Assembly (NCBI GenBank): GCA_963844565.1 | Contig: CAWJON010000002.1 | Location: 558,001-622,000, forward strand | Length of the DNA stretch: 64,000 bases | Origin: JAFEDN01 sp963844565 | Lineage (GTDB): Bacteria; Pseudomonadota; Gammaproteobacteria; Coxiellales; Coxiellaceae | Reading direction: 5' to 3' | The notes under the pieces: model-generated | The model's database searches: none | Told to the model about the DNA's origin: nothing | What the model saw: only the letters and a program-made list of their open reading frames with translations | Shown: piece by piece, positions 8,670 to 15,784 of the stretch | How positions within the stretch are numbered: position 1 is the stretch's first letter | Layout of the letters: each line of letters starts with the position of its first letter | Position numbers and translations under genes: made by a program

Positions 8670-9287
8670 TTACGCAAATTGGTGTAGGGTGTCAATGACT
8701 TCCATGCTGATGCGCTCTAAATTGCCCACCGCATTTTCATATTCTTGTATCAAGACCCTATCGTATACCATTGTCTCAATAAATATTTGATAGCGCTCTT
8801 TCCATATGGGGTTATTTCTTAGCAGTGAAAGGGATTGCTTAATTTCAGAACTTGGATCAGACCAGTACTCAGGATGTTGGTTTTTAAATTGCTTTGAATC
8901 ATTCTGAATAATGTCATTAGCCAATGTAAAAAAATTGGGATTAATTTTACCTGCAAGCTGAATTGCATTAAGATCATAAACATGTCGTATGAGTCTTTCA
9001 TCATCGGGATGATAAAATTAATGACCTAAATTGCTTATATTCTTAAGTTGAATTTTAAAATCGACATCCTCCGACATGCGCTTAACTATTTTGTGTGCTT
9101 TCGCTAAGCATGTGCCACCAGCAAATACTAGTCGGAAATATTCATTTTCAGTATCCGAAAGGACATGGATAACTTGAGTAACATAGTAATCTTTTTCAAT
9201 TACCGCACTTGGAAGGTCTAAAGCTACGCCAGTTTCATCAATTAATAGAGTAAGGATAGCTATGCTGCCCCTGTATTTACAAAACAT
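8670..9287 (-). pseudogene. Broken AbiEii-type nucleotidyltransferase toxin
   Basis: Two pieces in the same frame separated by an in-frame TAA at 9018. The upstream piece has the nucleotidyltransferase core (EKDYYVTQV, 'FAGGTCLAKAHK', 'MSEDVDFKI'); the downstream piece continues RLIRHVYDLNAIQLAG and ends 'NLERISMEVIDTLHQFA', the usual AbiEii C-terminus. The central region between the catalytic DVD and the C-terminal helices is missing, so this is a deletion plus a nonsense codon, not a readthrough gene. AbiEii proteins transfer nucleotides as the toxin of abortive-infection/toxin-antitoxin systems; this copy should be inactive. Confidence 0.75.
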
Positions 9288-9566
9288 ATTGCAATGGGCA
9301 ATGATCCTATTCCGGTATGGCCAGATGCAGAAGGCGATCGACGTGGTGTGGCTTTGGAGCCGCTTTATCGCTCAGTTCCCCGTTCGCTTAGGCAATTTCC
9401 AGATCCGATTTTTTATGAATTGCTGGTGCTGGTTGATGCCATACGTTCAGGTCGAGCTAGGGAGCGAAATTTAGCCATAAAATTTTTAAAGGAGAGGATG
9501 GAGATTGTGGCTGAGAAATTGGAAGAATTGAATGATAAGGGATATTTGGTCTCCAAAATAAGATAA
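9285..9566 (+). pseudogene. Truncated winged-helix regulator (second copy of the 13.9-kb gene)
   Basis: Starts 'IAMGNDPIPVWPDAEGDRRG' and ends '...SGRARERNLAIKFLKERM', closely matching the C-terminal 80 residues of the regulator at 13897-14424. The N-terminal winged-helix half is missing; homology begins at about 9285, exactly where the divergent AbiEii remnant starts, so the junction is a deletion scar. It is followed 15 bp downstream by a phosphoesterase fragment, as in the intact cassette. Confidence 0.7.
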
Positions 9567-9581
9567 TTTTGCAGAATATAC

Positions 9582-9788
9582 ATGATTAAAATACTTTTAA
9601 TTAGTGATACTCATGGCCATCTTGATGTCATCAATGATCTAGCTGAAAAAACAAAGACAGATCTGGTTATTCATGCAGGTGATGTTGGATTTTATAATGA
9701 ATCCAGTTATAAGCACATTAGCAGTCGTGAATTAAGATTACTTATTTCACATTCCCTGTATTGGAAAAATTACTTAATGATATTGTAG
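9582..9788 (+). pseudogene. N-terminal fragment of a calcineurin-like phosphoesterase
   Basis: The first 40 residues (ILLISDTHGHLDVI, 'VIHAGDVGFYNESSY') are a metallophosphoesterase start with the DxH and GDxxD-type metal ligands (here GDVG). After about residue 45 the sequence is unrelated and stops at 68 aa, so the GNHD and GH-H metal motifs are lost. It parallels the phosphoesterase at 15.08 kb in its position behind a winged-helix gene. Confidence 0.65.
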
Positions 9789-9885
9789 AGTAGTTAATAA
9801 AGCATGAGGGTAGTGGCTATAGGTCATAGTGGGGTTTTTGGCATGGATTGAAGTGTCGTGACGAAGCATTAACTCCTCTGCTATT

Positions 9886-10416
9886 TTAGTCCGCATTTCT
9901 TTGCAAAAGATTGTTCAATCGATTAATGTTTTCTTTTTGCAAAGTTAAAAAGAAATGCTGCAATTGCCATTGTTGGGTTTTGATAGCAGTTTTTGTTTCT
10001 AGTTTAACCCAAGACGGATATACCCGGAAGGCCAATTTTCCATCTTGCCCTTGGCGAGACAGAATACCTTGGCTAACAAGAATTTTTTGACTGAATATAA
10101 ATTGTCCATGGTATGCGTTGTCCGCCACACTGACGATAACGAAGTCTATATTATCGCTAATATCCAAAGGGATAATTGGGCTGTTCGGAGTGGATCGCTT
10201 CCAAAGAGTCACGAACTGACCTAATTTCTTTGGTGTGATTTTTGCTATTCGAAATGCAATATTAAAACCATTTAATCCGAAGCGGCATGCTCCATATTCA
10301 ATACTTTCAGTTTCACGCTCGACGGGAGAAGTAACTTTCAAGCCGGCGGGCTCGTAAATATTTTTTATAATTGCTGTTAACGCTGAGGGAGTTCGCTTGA
10401 GTTTTTTCATTGCCAA
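9886..10416 (-). CDS. MepB family protein
   Basis: 176 aa matching the MepB family, named after a gene in the staphylococcal mepRAB cluster; the biochemical role is unknown. Family features seen are the 'EYGACRFGLNGFNIAFRIAKITPKK-GQFVTLWKR' block near residues 45-80, 'PIIPLDISDNIDFVIVSV', 'GQFIFSQKILVSQGILS' and 'GKLAFRVYPSWVK'. The length fits the family (about 160-180 aa). It overlaps the NmrA-like remnant upstream by ten bases. A degraded piece of a second MepB gene is at 11.45-11.52 kb. Confidence 0.82.
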   Translation of the reverse strand: MAMKKLKRTPSALTAIIKNIYEPAGLKVTSPVERETESIEYGACRFGLNGFNIAFRIAKITPKKLGQFVTLWKRSTPNSPIIPLDISDNIDFVIVSVADNAYHGQFIFSQKILVSQGILSRQGQDGKLAFRVYPSWVKLETKTAIKTQQWQLQHFFLTLQKENINRLNNLLQRNAD

Positions 10417-10796
10417 AAATCTTTATGATCATAAGCATACTGCTCAAATGGAATAGGTTGCCGCTCCAAGATATCGGCAACATGAGTGAATATAGGTGAG
10501 AATTTGCCTCGCTGAATCCCTTTGATAATGTTAATTAGTTTTTTTTTCTTAATGTGATTTAAATAAAAGGTATTAAAATTTTTCATGTTTACACCGCTAA
10601 ATGCTTGTGAAATAGTTTCTGATTTTTCTAAATCTAAAGAAACAGTTTCAGCACCCAATTTGGTAAGTAACGCAGTATTTTTGGATTGATGCACTGCTGC
10701 TTTGACTTTTATTTTTTGAGTACACAGGTTTATTCCATATTCTAAAATATGGAATGCTAGGTTGTCAAGATTGGATAAAAAAATATATATTAACAA
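10407..10796 (-). pseudogene. Degenerate NmrA/SDR-like NAD(P)-binding protein
   Basis: The central 'VKAAVHQSKNTALLTKLGAE' and 'VSLDLEKSETISQAFSGV' are typical of the second strand and following helix of NmrA-type atypical short-chain dehydrogenases, and the end 'FTHVADILERQPIPFEQYAYDH' fits the family C-terminus. The glycine-rich GxxGxxG start is corrupted and about 150 central residues are missing (130 aa against about 280). It is upstream of mepB with overlapping ends, so they may once have been one operon. Confidence 0.6.
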
Positions 10797-11026
10797 CTTA
10801 AGATAAACTTGGTCTCCAGTATTTCTAAAATTTTTGACATAAAATAAAATATCGGTGTCATTCCCGGCATGATTTTGATAAGATTTTGTTTATTCAAAAA
10901 TTTGTTTTAAACAAAATGTTGTGTTTGACACCTGCCAAATTTTAATTATGGAAATGCGTATCTGCAAGCTGCGCAAAAGGATGATGCCGCTAGCCTGCTG
11001 TGAGCTGTTTCCTAATTAAAGTAGGA

Positions 11027-11437
11027 TCAATCTTCGGGAAATTGTTTAGCGTTGTCGGGTATAATAATGCCTGGGAGCTTACGTGAAACCCAAACGTGAA
11101 TTGCGTTTGAAACATCAAGAGGTTCATCGAGTGATCCTCCTTTAATTGAAATTGTCTCTGACATTGGCTCAGATTCATGCCAAAGGCGTGAGCCGCAAGT
11201 AGGGCAGAAGGCGCATTTGAGTTGACGCCCACTGTCTGTGGCGCGACTCCAATATTTCGGTACACCCTGCGTTAGACGAAAACCAGCGTAAGGAACCTCA
11301 AGGGATATGCCAAAAGCTGAAGCAGATTGCTTTTGGCATTCTCGGCAATGACAAATATATAGCGCAAGTGGTTTTCCCACACTTTCGTAGCAAATCTCGC
11401 CACATTGGCATCTACCTGTTTGCATGCTTGACCTCAT
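11027..11437 (-). CDS. GFA/CENP-V family zinc protein
   Basis: 136 aa of the Gfa-like fold (glutathione-dependent formaldehyde-activating family). The zinc ligands are in place: 'GRCQCGEICYES', 'YICHCRECQKQSASAFG' and 'FCPTCGSRLWHE', plus the usual 'IKGGSLDEPLDV--AIHVW' end. Family members bind zinc and some condense glutathione with formaldehyde; most are uncharacterised. A formaldehyde link to the SolA-like oxidase is conceivable but not shown. A C-terminal fragment of a homologue lies 300 bp away on the other strand. Confidence 0.85.
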   Translation of the reverse strand: MRSSMQTGRCQCGEICYESVGKPLALYICHCRECQKQSASAFGISLEVPYAGFRLTQGVPKYWSRATDSGRQLKCAFCPTCGSRLWHESEPMSETISIKGGSLDEPLDVSNAIHVWVSRKLPGIIIPDNAKQFPED

Positions 11438-11445
11438 TGTTTAAG

Positions 11446-11672
11446 GAAAAAATATTGGAGCTGCCATTGCTGAGTTTTAATTGCTGCTTTTGCTTCTGGT
11501 TTAGTCCAAGTGTTTTCATATTCCAGTGCTGGGACATTATCATATACCATTGTTTCGATAAATACATGCTATCGTTTTTTCCATCGGTGATTATTTTTCA
11601 GCAACGAAAGAGATTGTTTAATTTCTGCGGCTGGATCAGACCAATATTCGGGGGGTTGGTTCTTTAACTTCT
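11446..11672 (-). pseudogene. Mosaic of MepB and AbiEii C-terminal fragments
   Basis: Bases about 11446-11520 resemble the mepB segment at about 9950-10015 (shared runs around 'CTGCAATTGCCATTG' and 'GTTTAACCCAAG'), and about 11530-11672 resemble the AbiEii C-terminal segment at about 8745-8890 (TATACCATTGT, 'GATTGTTTAATTTC', 'GGATCAGACCA'). Neither piece has an open frame. The two are directly joined although the complete or longer copies are about 1 kb apart, so a deletion fused them. Confidence 0.6.
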
Positions 11673-11729
11673 AGGTCAGGAGTAAGAGGGTAATGAAATT
11701 TTTGGTTCCAATAATGGTATTCAATTAAA

Positions 11730-11849
11730 ATCGAACCGCTTGAAAAACCTATAGATGTTTCAAAAGCTATTCATGTATGGGTTAAGCAGAAAATTCCTAG
11801 TATAATTATTCCAGGGAGTTCTAAACACTTTTTGAAGAAGATTAATTGA
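11730..11849 (+). pseudogene. C-terminal fragment of a second GFA-family gene
   Basis: Reads IEPLEKPIDVSKAIHVWVKQ and on to 'SIIIPGSSKHFLKKIN' then TGA. The complete GFA gene at 11.03 kb ends SLDEPLDVSNAIHVWVSRK and 'GIIIPDNAKQF', so this is the same family at lower identity and on the opposite strand. No zinc-binding part is left upstream; the region before it is the mosaic fragment. Confidence 0.7.
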
Positions 11850-11860
11850 TAAGTAAAAAT

Positions 11861-12220
11861 ATGAATCATACAGTCTGGGCTGGAAGGTTTTCTGAATATG
11901 ATGAATGAAATCTATCTTTGGCTCTTGTTGCTAAATATTTTGATACTGACTGCGAATTTGACTGGTTAAAGCGCGAGCTGCTAAAACAAGAAGGCCTTTT
12001 AGAAGCTTATTTTAGCAAATACCTCACCATTTTAAAGGACTTTATTAACAGCCTAGATTGTCCATTCAGCAATCGGTATAACAAACATGAATATTTATTT
12101 GGAGATGTCATGCTCACGAGTAAAAGCAGCAAGTTAATTAATTTCAATAAAGGAATTGAACGATGGATAGCAGATTTAATTCATACTCCATCTCTCTCGC
12201 AAATACAAAGTTTATTCTGA
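11861..12220 (+). pseudogene. Unrecognised ORF with an in-frame TGA near its start
   Basis: From the ATG at 11861 the frame reads MNHTVWAGRFSEYDE, then TGA at 11906, then continues 'NLSLALVAKYFDTDCEFDWL' to 12220. The short open part alone starts 19 codons later without a good ribosome site, so the original gene probably began at 11861 and was broken by a nonsense change. The remaining 100 residues are acidic and helical with no family I recognise. Confidence 0.4.
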
Positions 12221-12454
12221 ACGAATTATACAGGCCTTATTAAATCTATTAGAGGAGGCGCTAGCTCTAAAGTGGGGGTCGATTACTGCATTGTTAAGAG
12301 CTTAAAAATATTTTTTGATTTTTGTTTGTACACATTTGTTGACATATAAAGAAAAATTTTGTTAAGCTTATTTTAACCTTGAAAAGGAATTAATATAAAA
12401 ATTCAAGAAAATGCTAGGTCTGCACAGTATTGCGGAGCCGAGATCGTAAAACTA

Positions 12455-12877
12455 TTAACCATATTTTTTTTTAAACTCATCACGCTGCTTAATATAGCCT
12501 TTATCCTCTAAAACAGCTAAATATTTAACGTGAAAAATTTCTGCACTTTGCTTTTTTTGCAAATCAATGTCTTCAGGCGCCTTCCTCCTGCCATGAGCAC
12601 CACTTTGGCCTTTTTTATCATCTGGAACTGGACCTAAATACTTTTTCCCAGTTTTATGATGATAATAACGTAGGCTACGTGCCATATCCATACCTACAAA
12701 ATCACCTTTAGCCTTATAATCTAAAAATAATTGATAAATCTTTTTGGCTGATTTATAGGGTTGCACTAATAGAACATCCTGCTCACCCTTGCCAACCCGA
12801 TACAACTCAGGATGCTTGCGTAAATCTAAAGTTTGATAATCAAGACTATAGTTGAAAGATCTATTAAGGTTTTGCAT
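12455..12877 (-). CDS. DUF4385 family protein, internally shortened
   Basis: 140 aa with the DUF4385 opening 'FNYSLDYQTLDLRKHPELYR' and 'VGKGEQDVLLVQPYKS', then 'IYQLFLDYKAKGDFVGMDMAR' and a C-terminus ending 'KKYG'. As I recall the family, proteins are about 150-170 aa with a segment containing Trp-Arg-Phe-Lys between PYKS and the next helix, and a 'RARRYANHKGGRKY'-like segment after MDMAR. Both seem shortened here without a frame break. Function is unknown. It may be a functional short variant or a decaying gene. Confidence 0.7.
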   Translation of the reverse strand: MQNLNRSFNYSLDYQTLDLRKHPELYRVGKGEQDVLLVQPYKSAKKIYQLFLDYKAKGDFVGMDMARSLRYYHHKTGKKYLGPVPDDKKGQSGAHGRRKAPEDIDLQKKQSAEIFHVKYLAVLEDKGYIKQRDEFKKKYG

Positions 12878-13012
12878 AACTCATAAATGACAATATTACG
12901 AGAATAATAAAGTTGATCCGTAGTCTGGCTTGTTTGATCCTAGACAGTGATCAAATATTATTTTAGAATATTTACTAAATTTTGATTTAAATCATTAAGA
13001 AGCTTTAAGAAC

Positions 13013-13561
13013 ATGAGAAAAAGCAATCTATACGTATTTGATCGTCCATCTAAACCTCAATTGAATGCGTTTGAGCTCTACGCATTGTACATCAAAATTT
13101 TGCAAAATCCATATCAACAATCAATTGCCTTTTGGGGATTGAGTAATCTATTGACATCTAATGCAGATCATTCCACGAATGGTTCTACGACTGAGACTGG
13201 GACCAGTATGAATAGAACCATTCCGATGATGAATGAAAAGTATAAATATATGAGCCGAATTGAGCGCCAATTAGCAAAAATTGCTCAATATATTGCATTA
13301 GGCTATAGCATTGAAAATTTATGCAGAGATCTTGTGCAAATGTTAGCTGCTCTTTCTCCTCATGCCAGAGAAACTGCAATAAAAAAAATGGAGCAGTTTA
13401 ATTTAACAAAAGAACCCATCATTGGTAATATAATCAAGAATTATTATCAAAAAAAGACCAGCATTACAGAAAATCGTCAACTTTTATTACCTAAACCTAA
13501 ATTCAACTCTAAATCGGTGCCAGAAGAACAATTCACTCCATCATCTAGTTTACTGTTTTGA
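13013..13561 (+). CDS. Hypothetical protein, possible secreted substrate
   Basis: 182 aa, not recognised. The start ATG follows AAGAAGCTTTAAGAAC, a weak ribosome site. The sequence is mostly helical with no membrane segment; residues about 85-140 (QLAKIAQYIALGYSIENLCR) look like a compact helical domain. The C-terminus, 'SVPEEQFTPSSSLLF', has a glutamate pair about ten residues from a hydrophobic end, similar in style to the E-block signals of Dot/Icm effectors. That resemblance is weak evidence only. Confidence 0.55.
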   Translation: MRKSNLYVFDRPSKPQLNAFELYALYIKILQNPYQQSIAFWGLSNLLTSNADHSTNGSTTETGTSMNRTIPMMNEKYKYMSRIERQLAKIAQYIALGYSIENLCRDLVQMLAALSPHARETAIKKMEQFNLTKEPIIGNIIKNYYQKKTSITENRQLLLPKPKFNSKSVPEEQFTPSSSLLF

Positions 13562-13567
13562 GATTAG

Positions 13568-13681
13568 GGTTCTATTTATAAATTTCACCAGCCAAGAGTT
13601 GACGCCACGTTAGCAGTAGCTTGGATTAAAGAAGGTACTGGCATAACGATCAGCTATTTGGATAAATATCTAAATAAATGA
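13568..13681 (+). pseudogene. Short C-terminal gene fragment
   Basis: An open stretch without a start codon reads KFHQPRVDATLAVAWIKEGT then 'GITISYLDKYLNK' and stops at the edge of the att-like repeat. The composition looks protein-like but I cannot name the family. It probably is the tail of a gene cut when the element to its left was deleted. Confidence 0.25.
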
Positions 13682-13683
13682 AT

Positions 13684-13815
13684 TGGGGCGGCGGGAATTT
13701 AATTATTGATTTAAGTTATTGTTTTAATTTAAAAATTTATTTTTATATTTTGCCGCATACCCCGGAAAATGCCCCTAAAATTTCGGTACTTAAAAAAGAA
13801 TTGAATCGGCGTCCA
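13684..13815. repeat. ssrA-type hybrid attachment-site remnant (copy 2)
   Basis: Begins TGGGGCGGCGGGAATTTAAT, where the first 15 bases match the extreme 3' end of ssrA with one base missing, continues with about 95 AT-rich bases, and ends 'GAATTGAATCGGCGTCC', the inner part of the ssrA 3' end with two changes. The whole 132-bp block recurs at 33524-33655. The arrangement, two halves of the same target separated by a common spacer, is what tandem or successive integrations at ssrA would leave. Confidence 0.65.
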
Positions 13816-13832
13816 AGGCTACGATATGTTCT

Positions 13833-13865
13833 CTGTTCGCGAACAGCGAACAGTTGTGGTATACT
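13833..13865 (+). promoter_or_regulatory. Palindromic operator overlapping a promoter
   Basis: CTGTTCGCGAACAG (13833-13846) is a perfect 14-base palindrome, followed at once by a repeated half site CGAACAG. TATACT at 13860-13865 is a near-consensus -10 box, and 17 bases upstream of it TTCGCG lies inside the palindrome at the -35 position. It sits about 30 bases before the winged-helix gene, so autorepression by that protein is likely. Confidence 0.5.
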
Positions 13866-13896
13866 TTAGCAAGTAAAGATATTGAAGAGAATGCCT

Positions 13897-14424
13897 ATGT
13901 TAAAACCACAAGATTGTCTCATTTTAATGAAATTGCTGGCTCACCCTGGTGAGGACTGGTCTCAACGTCAATTAGCAAAATCGCTATGTGTTAGCCTGTC
14001 TGAAGTAAATGCAGGGATAAAACGTTTAATTGAGGTTGGTTTGCTAAGGAAAAATAAAGAGGGGCTGCTTTTTCCAAATATAGATGCAGCCGAAGAATTC
14101 TTAATTAGTGGTGTTAAATTTTTCTTCTCAGCAAAATTGGGAGAATACACCCGAGGCGTGCCCACTTCTATTGCGGCGCCCATATTCCATGATAAAATTG
14201 CGTTAGGAAATGACCCCATTCCTGTTTGGCCTGATGTGATTGGTGAGAAACGCGGGGTTGCTTTAGCCCCCCTGCATCCATTAGTCTCTAAGTCGATCCG
14301 TGAACATCCAGACCAATTATTTTATGAGATGCTTGTTTTAGTCGATGCTATTCGTTCTGGTCGAGCACGCGAGCGTCAGATAGCGAGTTCATTATTAAAG
14401 GAAAAATTGAAACATGCGAGATAA
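13897..14424 (+). CDS. Winged-helix regulator, putative antitoxin of a nucleotidyltransferase cassette
   Basis: About 175 aa. Residues about 8-55 form a MarR-like winged helix (LAHPGEDWSQRQLAKSLCVS, 'EVNAGIKRLIEVGLLR'); the C-terminal half has a conserved block 'GNDPIPVWPDVIGEKRGVAL' and 'LVLVDAIRSGRARERQIA' also present in the remnant at 9.3 kb. The ATG at 13897 is chosen because GAAGAGA lies 6 bases upstream; a TTG at 13882 is the alternative. It overlaps the nucleotidyltransferase by eleven bases. A small regulator fused to such a C-domain, coupled to an AbiEii-like enzyme, suggests a toxin-antitoxin or defence pair. Confidence 0.75.
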   Translation: MLKPQDCLILMKLLAHPGEDWSQRQLAKSLCVSLSEVNAGIKRLIEVGLLRKNKEGLLFPNIDAAEEFLISGVKFFFSAKLGEYTRGVPTSIAAPIFHDKIALGNDPIPVWPDVIGEKRGVALAPLHPLVSKSIREHPDQLFYEMLVLVDAIRSGRARERQIASSLLKEKLKHAR

Positions 14425-15049
14425 AGGACAAATAAAGCTAGCGAATATTAGGATGTTGCAGTTTATGGCTGAAAAATTAGGTGATCTTTGTGAAGATTTA
14501 GTATTTTTAGGCGGCTGTACGACGGCTCTTTTTATCACTGACCCAGAATTTCCTGATGTTCGTTACACGTTAGATGTGGATTGCGTAGCCGATGTGATCT
14601 CATTGAATAAATACCATCAGCTAGAAAAGCGGTTAAGAGATAAGGGCTTCAAAAAGTCATTATCTGAAGATGTTATTTGTCGCTGGTTCTATGATGATGC
14701 TGTTTTGGATGTTATGCCGACAGAGGAAAAAATCTTGGGTTTTGGTAATCGTTGGTATAAAAAAGCGATTGTGGATGCGGTTATCTATTCATTAACCGAT
14801 AAGCTTAAGATTAGAACCATAGCCGCTCCCTATTTTATAGCTACTAAATTAGAAGCATTTAAAACTCGTGGTAAAAAGGATTTTTATGCAAGTCATGATT
14901 TTGAAGATATTATTTCGTTATTAGACGGGCGATTAGAAATCATGGACGAAATTCACAAGGCTGATCCTGAAATTAAAGATTACTTAATAAAAGAGTTCAC
15001 CGAAATAAATAACAGCCGGTCTTTTCATGGTGCCATTCCAGGTCATTAA
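14414..15049 (+). CDS. AbiEii/AbiGii-like nucleotidyltransferase, putative toxin
   Basis: 211 aa with the polymerase-beta-like nucleotidyltransferase signature: 'LVFLGGCTTALFI' (the GG-S/T helix turn), then 'YTLDVDCVADV' with the two metal-binding aspartates, and the third acidic residue probably in 'DDAVLDVMP'. A C-terminal 'IAAPYFIATKLEAFKTRGK' with 'SHDFEDIISLLDGR' is the usual AbiEii-type helix that follows the core. Such enzymes add nucleotides to tRNA or other targets. The core is intact, unlike the remnant at 8.7-9.3 kb. It overlaps the winged-helix gene and is followed 30 bp later by a phosphoesterase. Confidence 0.8.
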   Translation: MRDKGQIKLANIRMLQFMAEKLGDLCEDLVFLGGCTTALFITDPEFPDVRYTLDVDCVADVISLNKYHQLEKRLRDKGFKKSLSEDVICRWFYDDAVLDVMPTEEKILGFGNRWYKKAIVDAVIYSLTDKLKIRTIAAPYFIATKLEAFKTRGKKDFYASHDFEDIISLLDGRLEIMDEIHKADPEIKDYLIKEFTEINNSRSFHGAIPGH

Positions 15050-15078
15050 ATAAGGTCAATGGTAAAAGAACTTGTTTT

Positions 15079-15441
15079 ATGAAATTAGCCTGGCTAACAG
15101 ACATTCATCTCAATTTTCTTGATAAAAGTGGAAGAAAAAAATTTTATCAGCAGATTGTTGCTTCGCAAGTCGAAGCAGTCTTAATTAGTGGTGATATTGC
15201 TGAAGCACCTTCTGTATCAGATATATTGAAAGAGATGATCGAGCAAATCCAAATGCCTATTTATTTTGTATTAGGAAACCATTGTGATGCTAACTATATT
15301 AATCACCTTGGTTTTAATTCTGAAGACCCTGATTGGAAACTAATAGCCTATGATTGGATTCATCCCATTCATAAAGATGCATGGCATCGATTATATCAAA
15401 AATGGATGAAAATCCAGGATGAAAGTGATGAGAAAAAATAA
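15079..15441 (+). CDS. Calcineurin-like metallophosphoesterase, probably truncated
   Basis: 120 aa. The N-terminal 75 residues are a clean phosphoesterase start: 'LAWLTDIHLNFLD' (D-x-H), 'AVLISGDIAEAPSV' (GD) and 'IYFVLGNHCDANY' (GNH). Full enzymes are 230-300 aa with two further histidine motifs; here the tail 'DPDWKLIAYDWI' has none and the frame runs into a MATE fragment. Either an internal deletion removed the centre or the gene is a relic. Position behind the winged-helix and nucleotidyltransferase genes is the same as in the broken copy at 9.3-9.8 kb. Confidence 0.65.
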   Translation: MKLAWLTDIHLNFLDKSGRKKFYQQIVASQVEAVLISGDIAEAPSVSDILKEMIEQIQMPIYFVLGNHCDANYINHLGFNSEDPDWKLIAYDWIHPIHKDAWHRLYQKWMKIQDESDEKK

Positions 15442-15784
15442 CTTTAGCGAAACTTATGGTAGGTATGATTATTTTGTAGTTAAAGAATATTTGAAAGCCG
15501 CCATGACTGTACTGATTATATGCAGCTTTGTTATAAGCATTCTATTTTTGGCATTCCCAAAAGCACTTATTCAATTTTATATGAGCCAAGGAAAGACTGA
15601 TATTCGACTTGAATATTTATCCATTGTCTTTTTTGCAATAAGTGCCGATCTTATATTGATTGATGGAATTGGGCACTTATTATCAGGGGCGTTACGTGGA
15701 TTACATGATTCACGTGCGCCTATGCGTATACGTAAAAAATTATATTTAACTAAACTGAACGAGAATTATCATGAAAAAATCTGA
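15428..15784 (+). pseudogene. C-terminal part of a MATE-type efflux transporter
   Basis: Three hydrophobic segments and the motif 'LSGALRGLHDSRAPM' identify helices near the end of a MATE (NorM/DinF) multidrug transporter. The first 300 or so residues are missing and the sequence after RAPM is unrelated. It is fused in place to the end of the phosphoesterase and overlaps the start of the next gene, so it cannot be functional. Confidence 0.7.
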
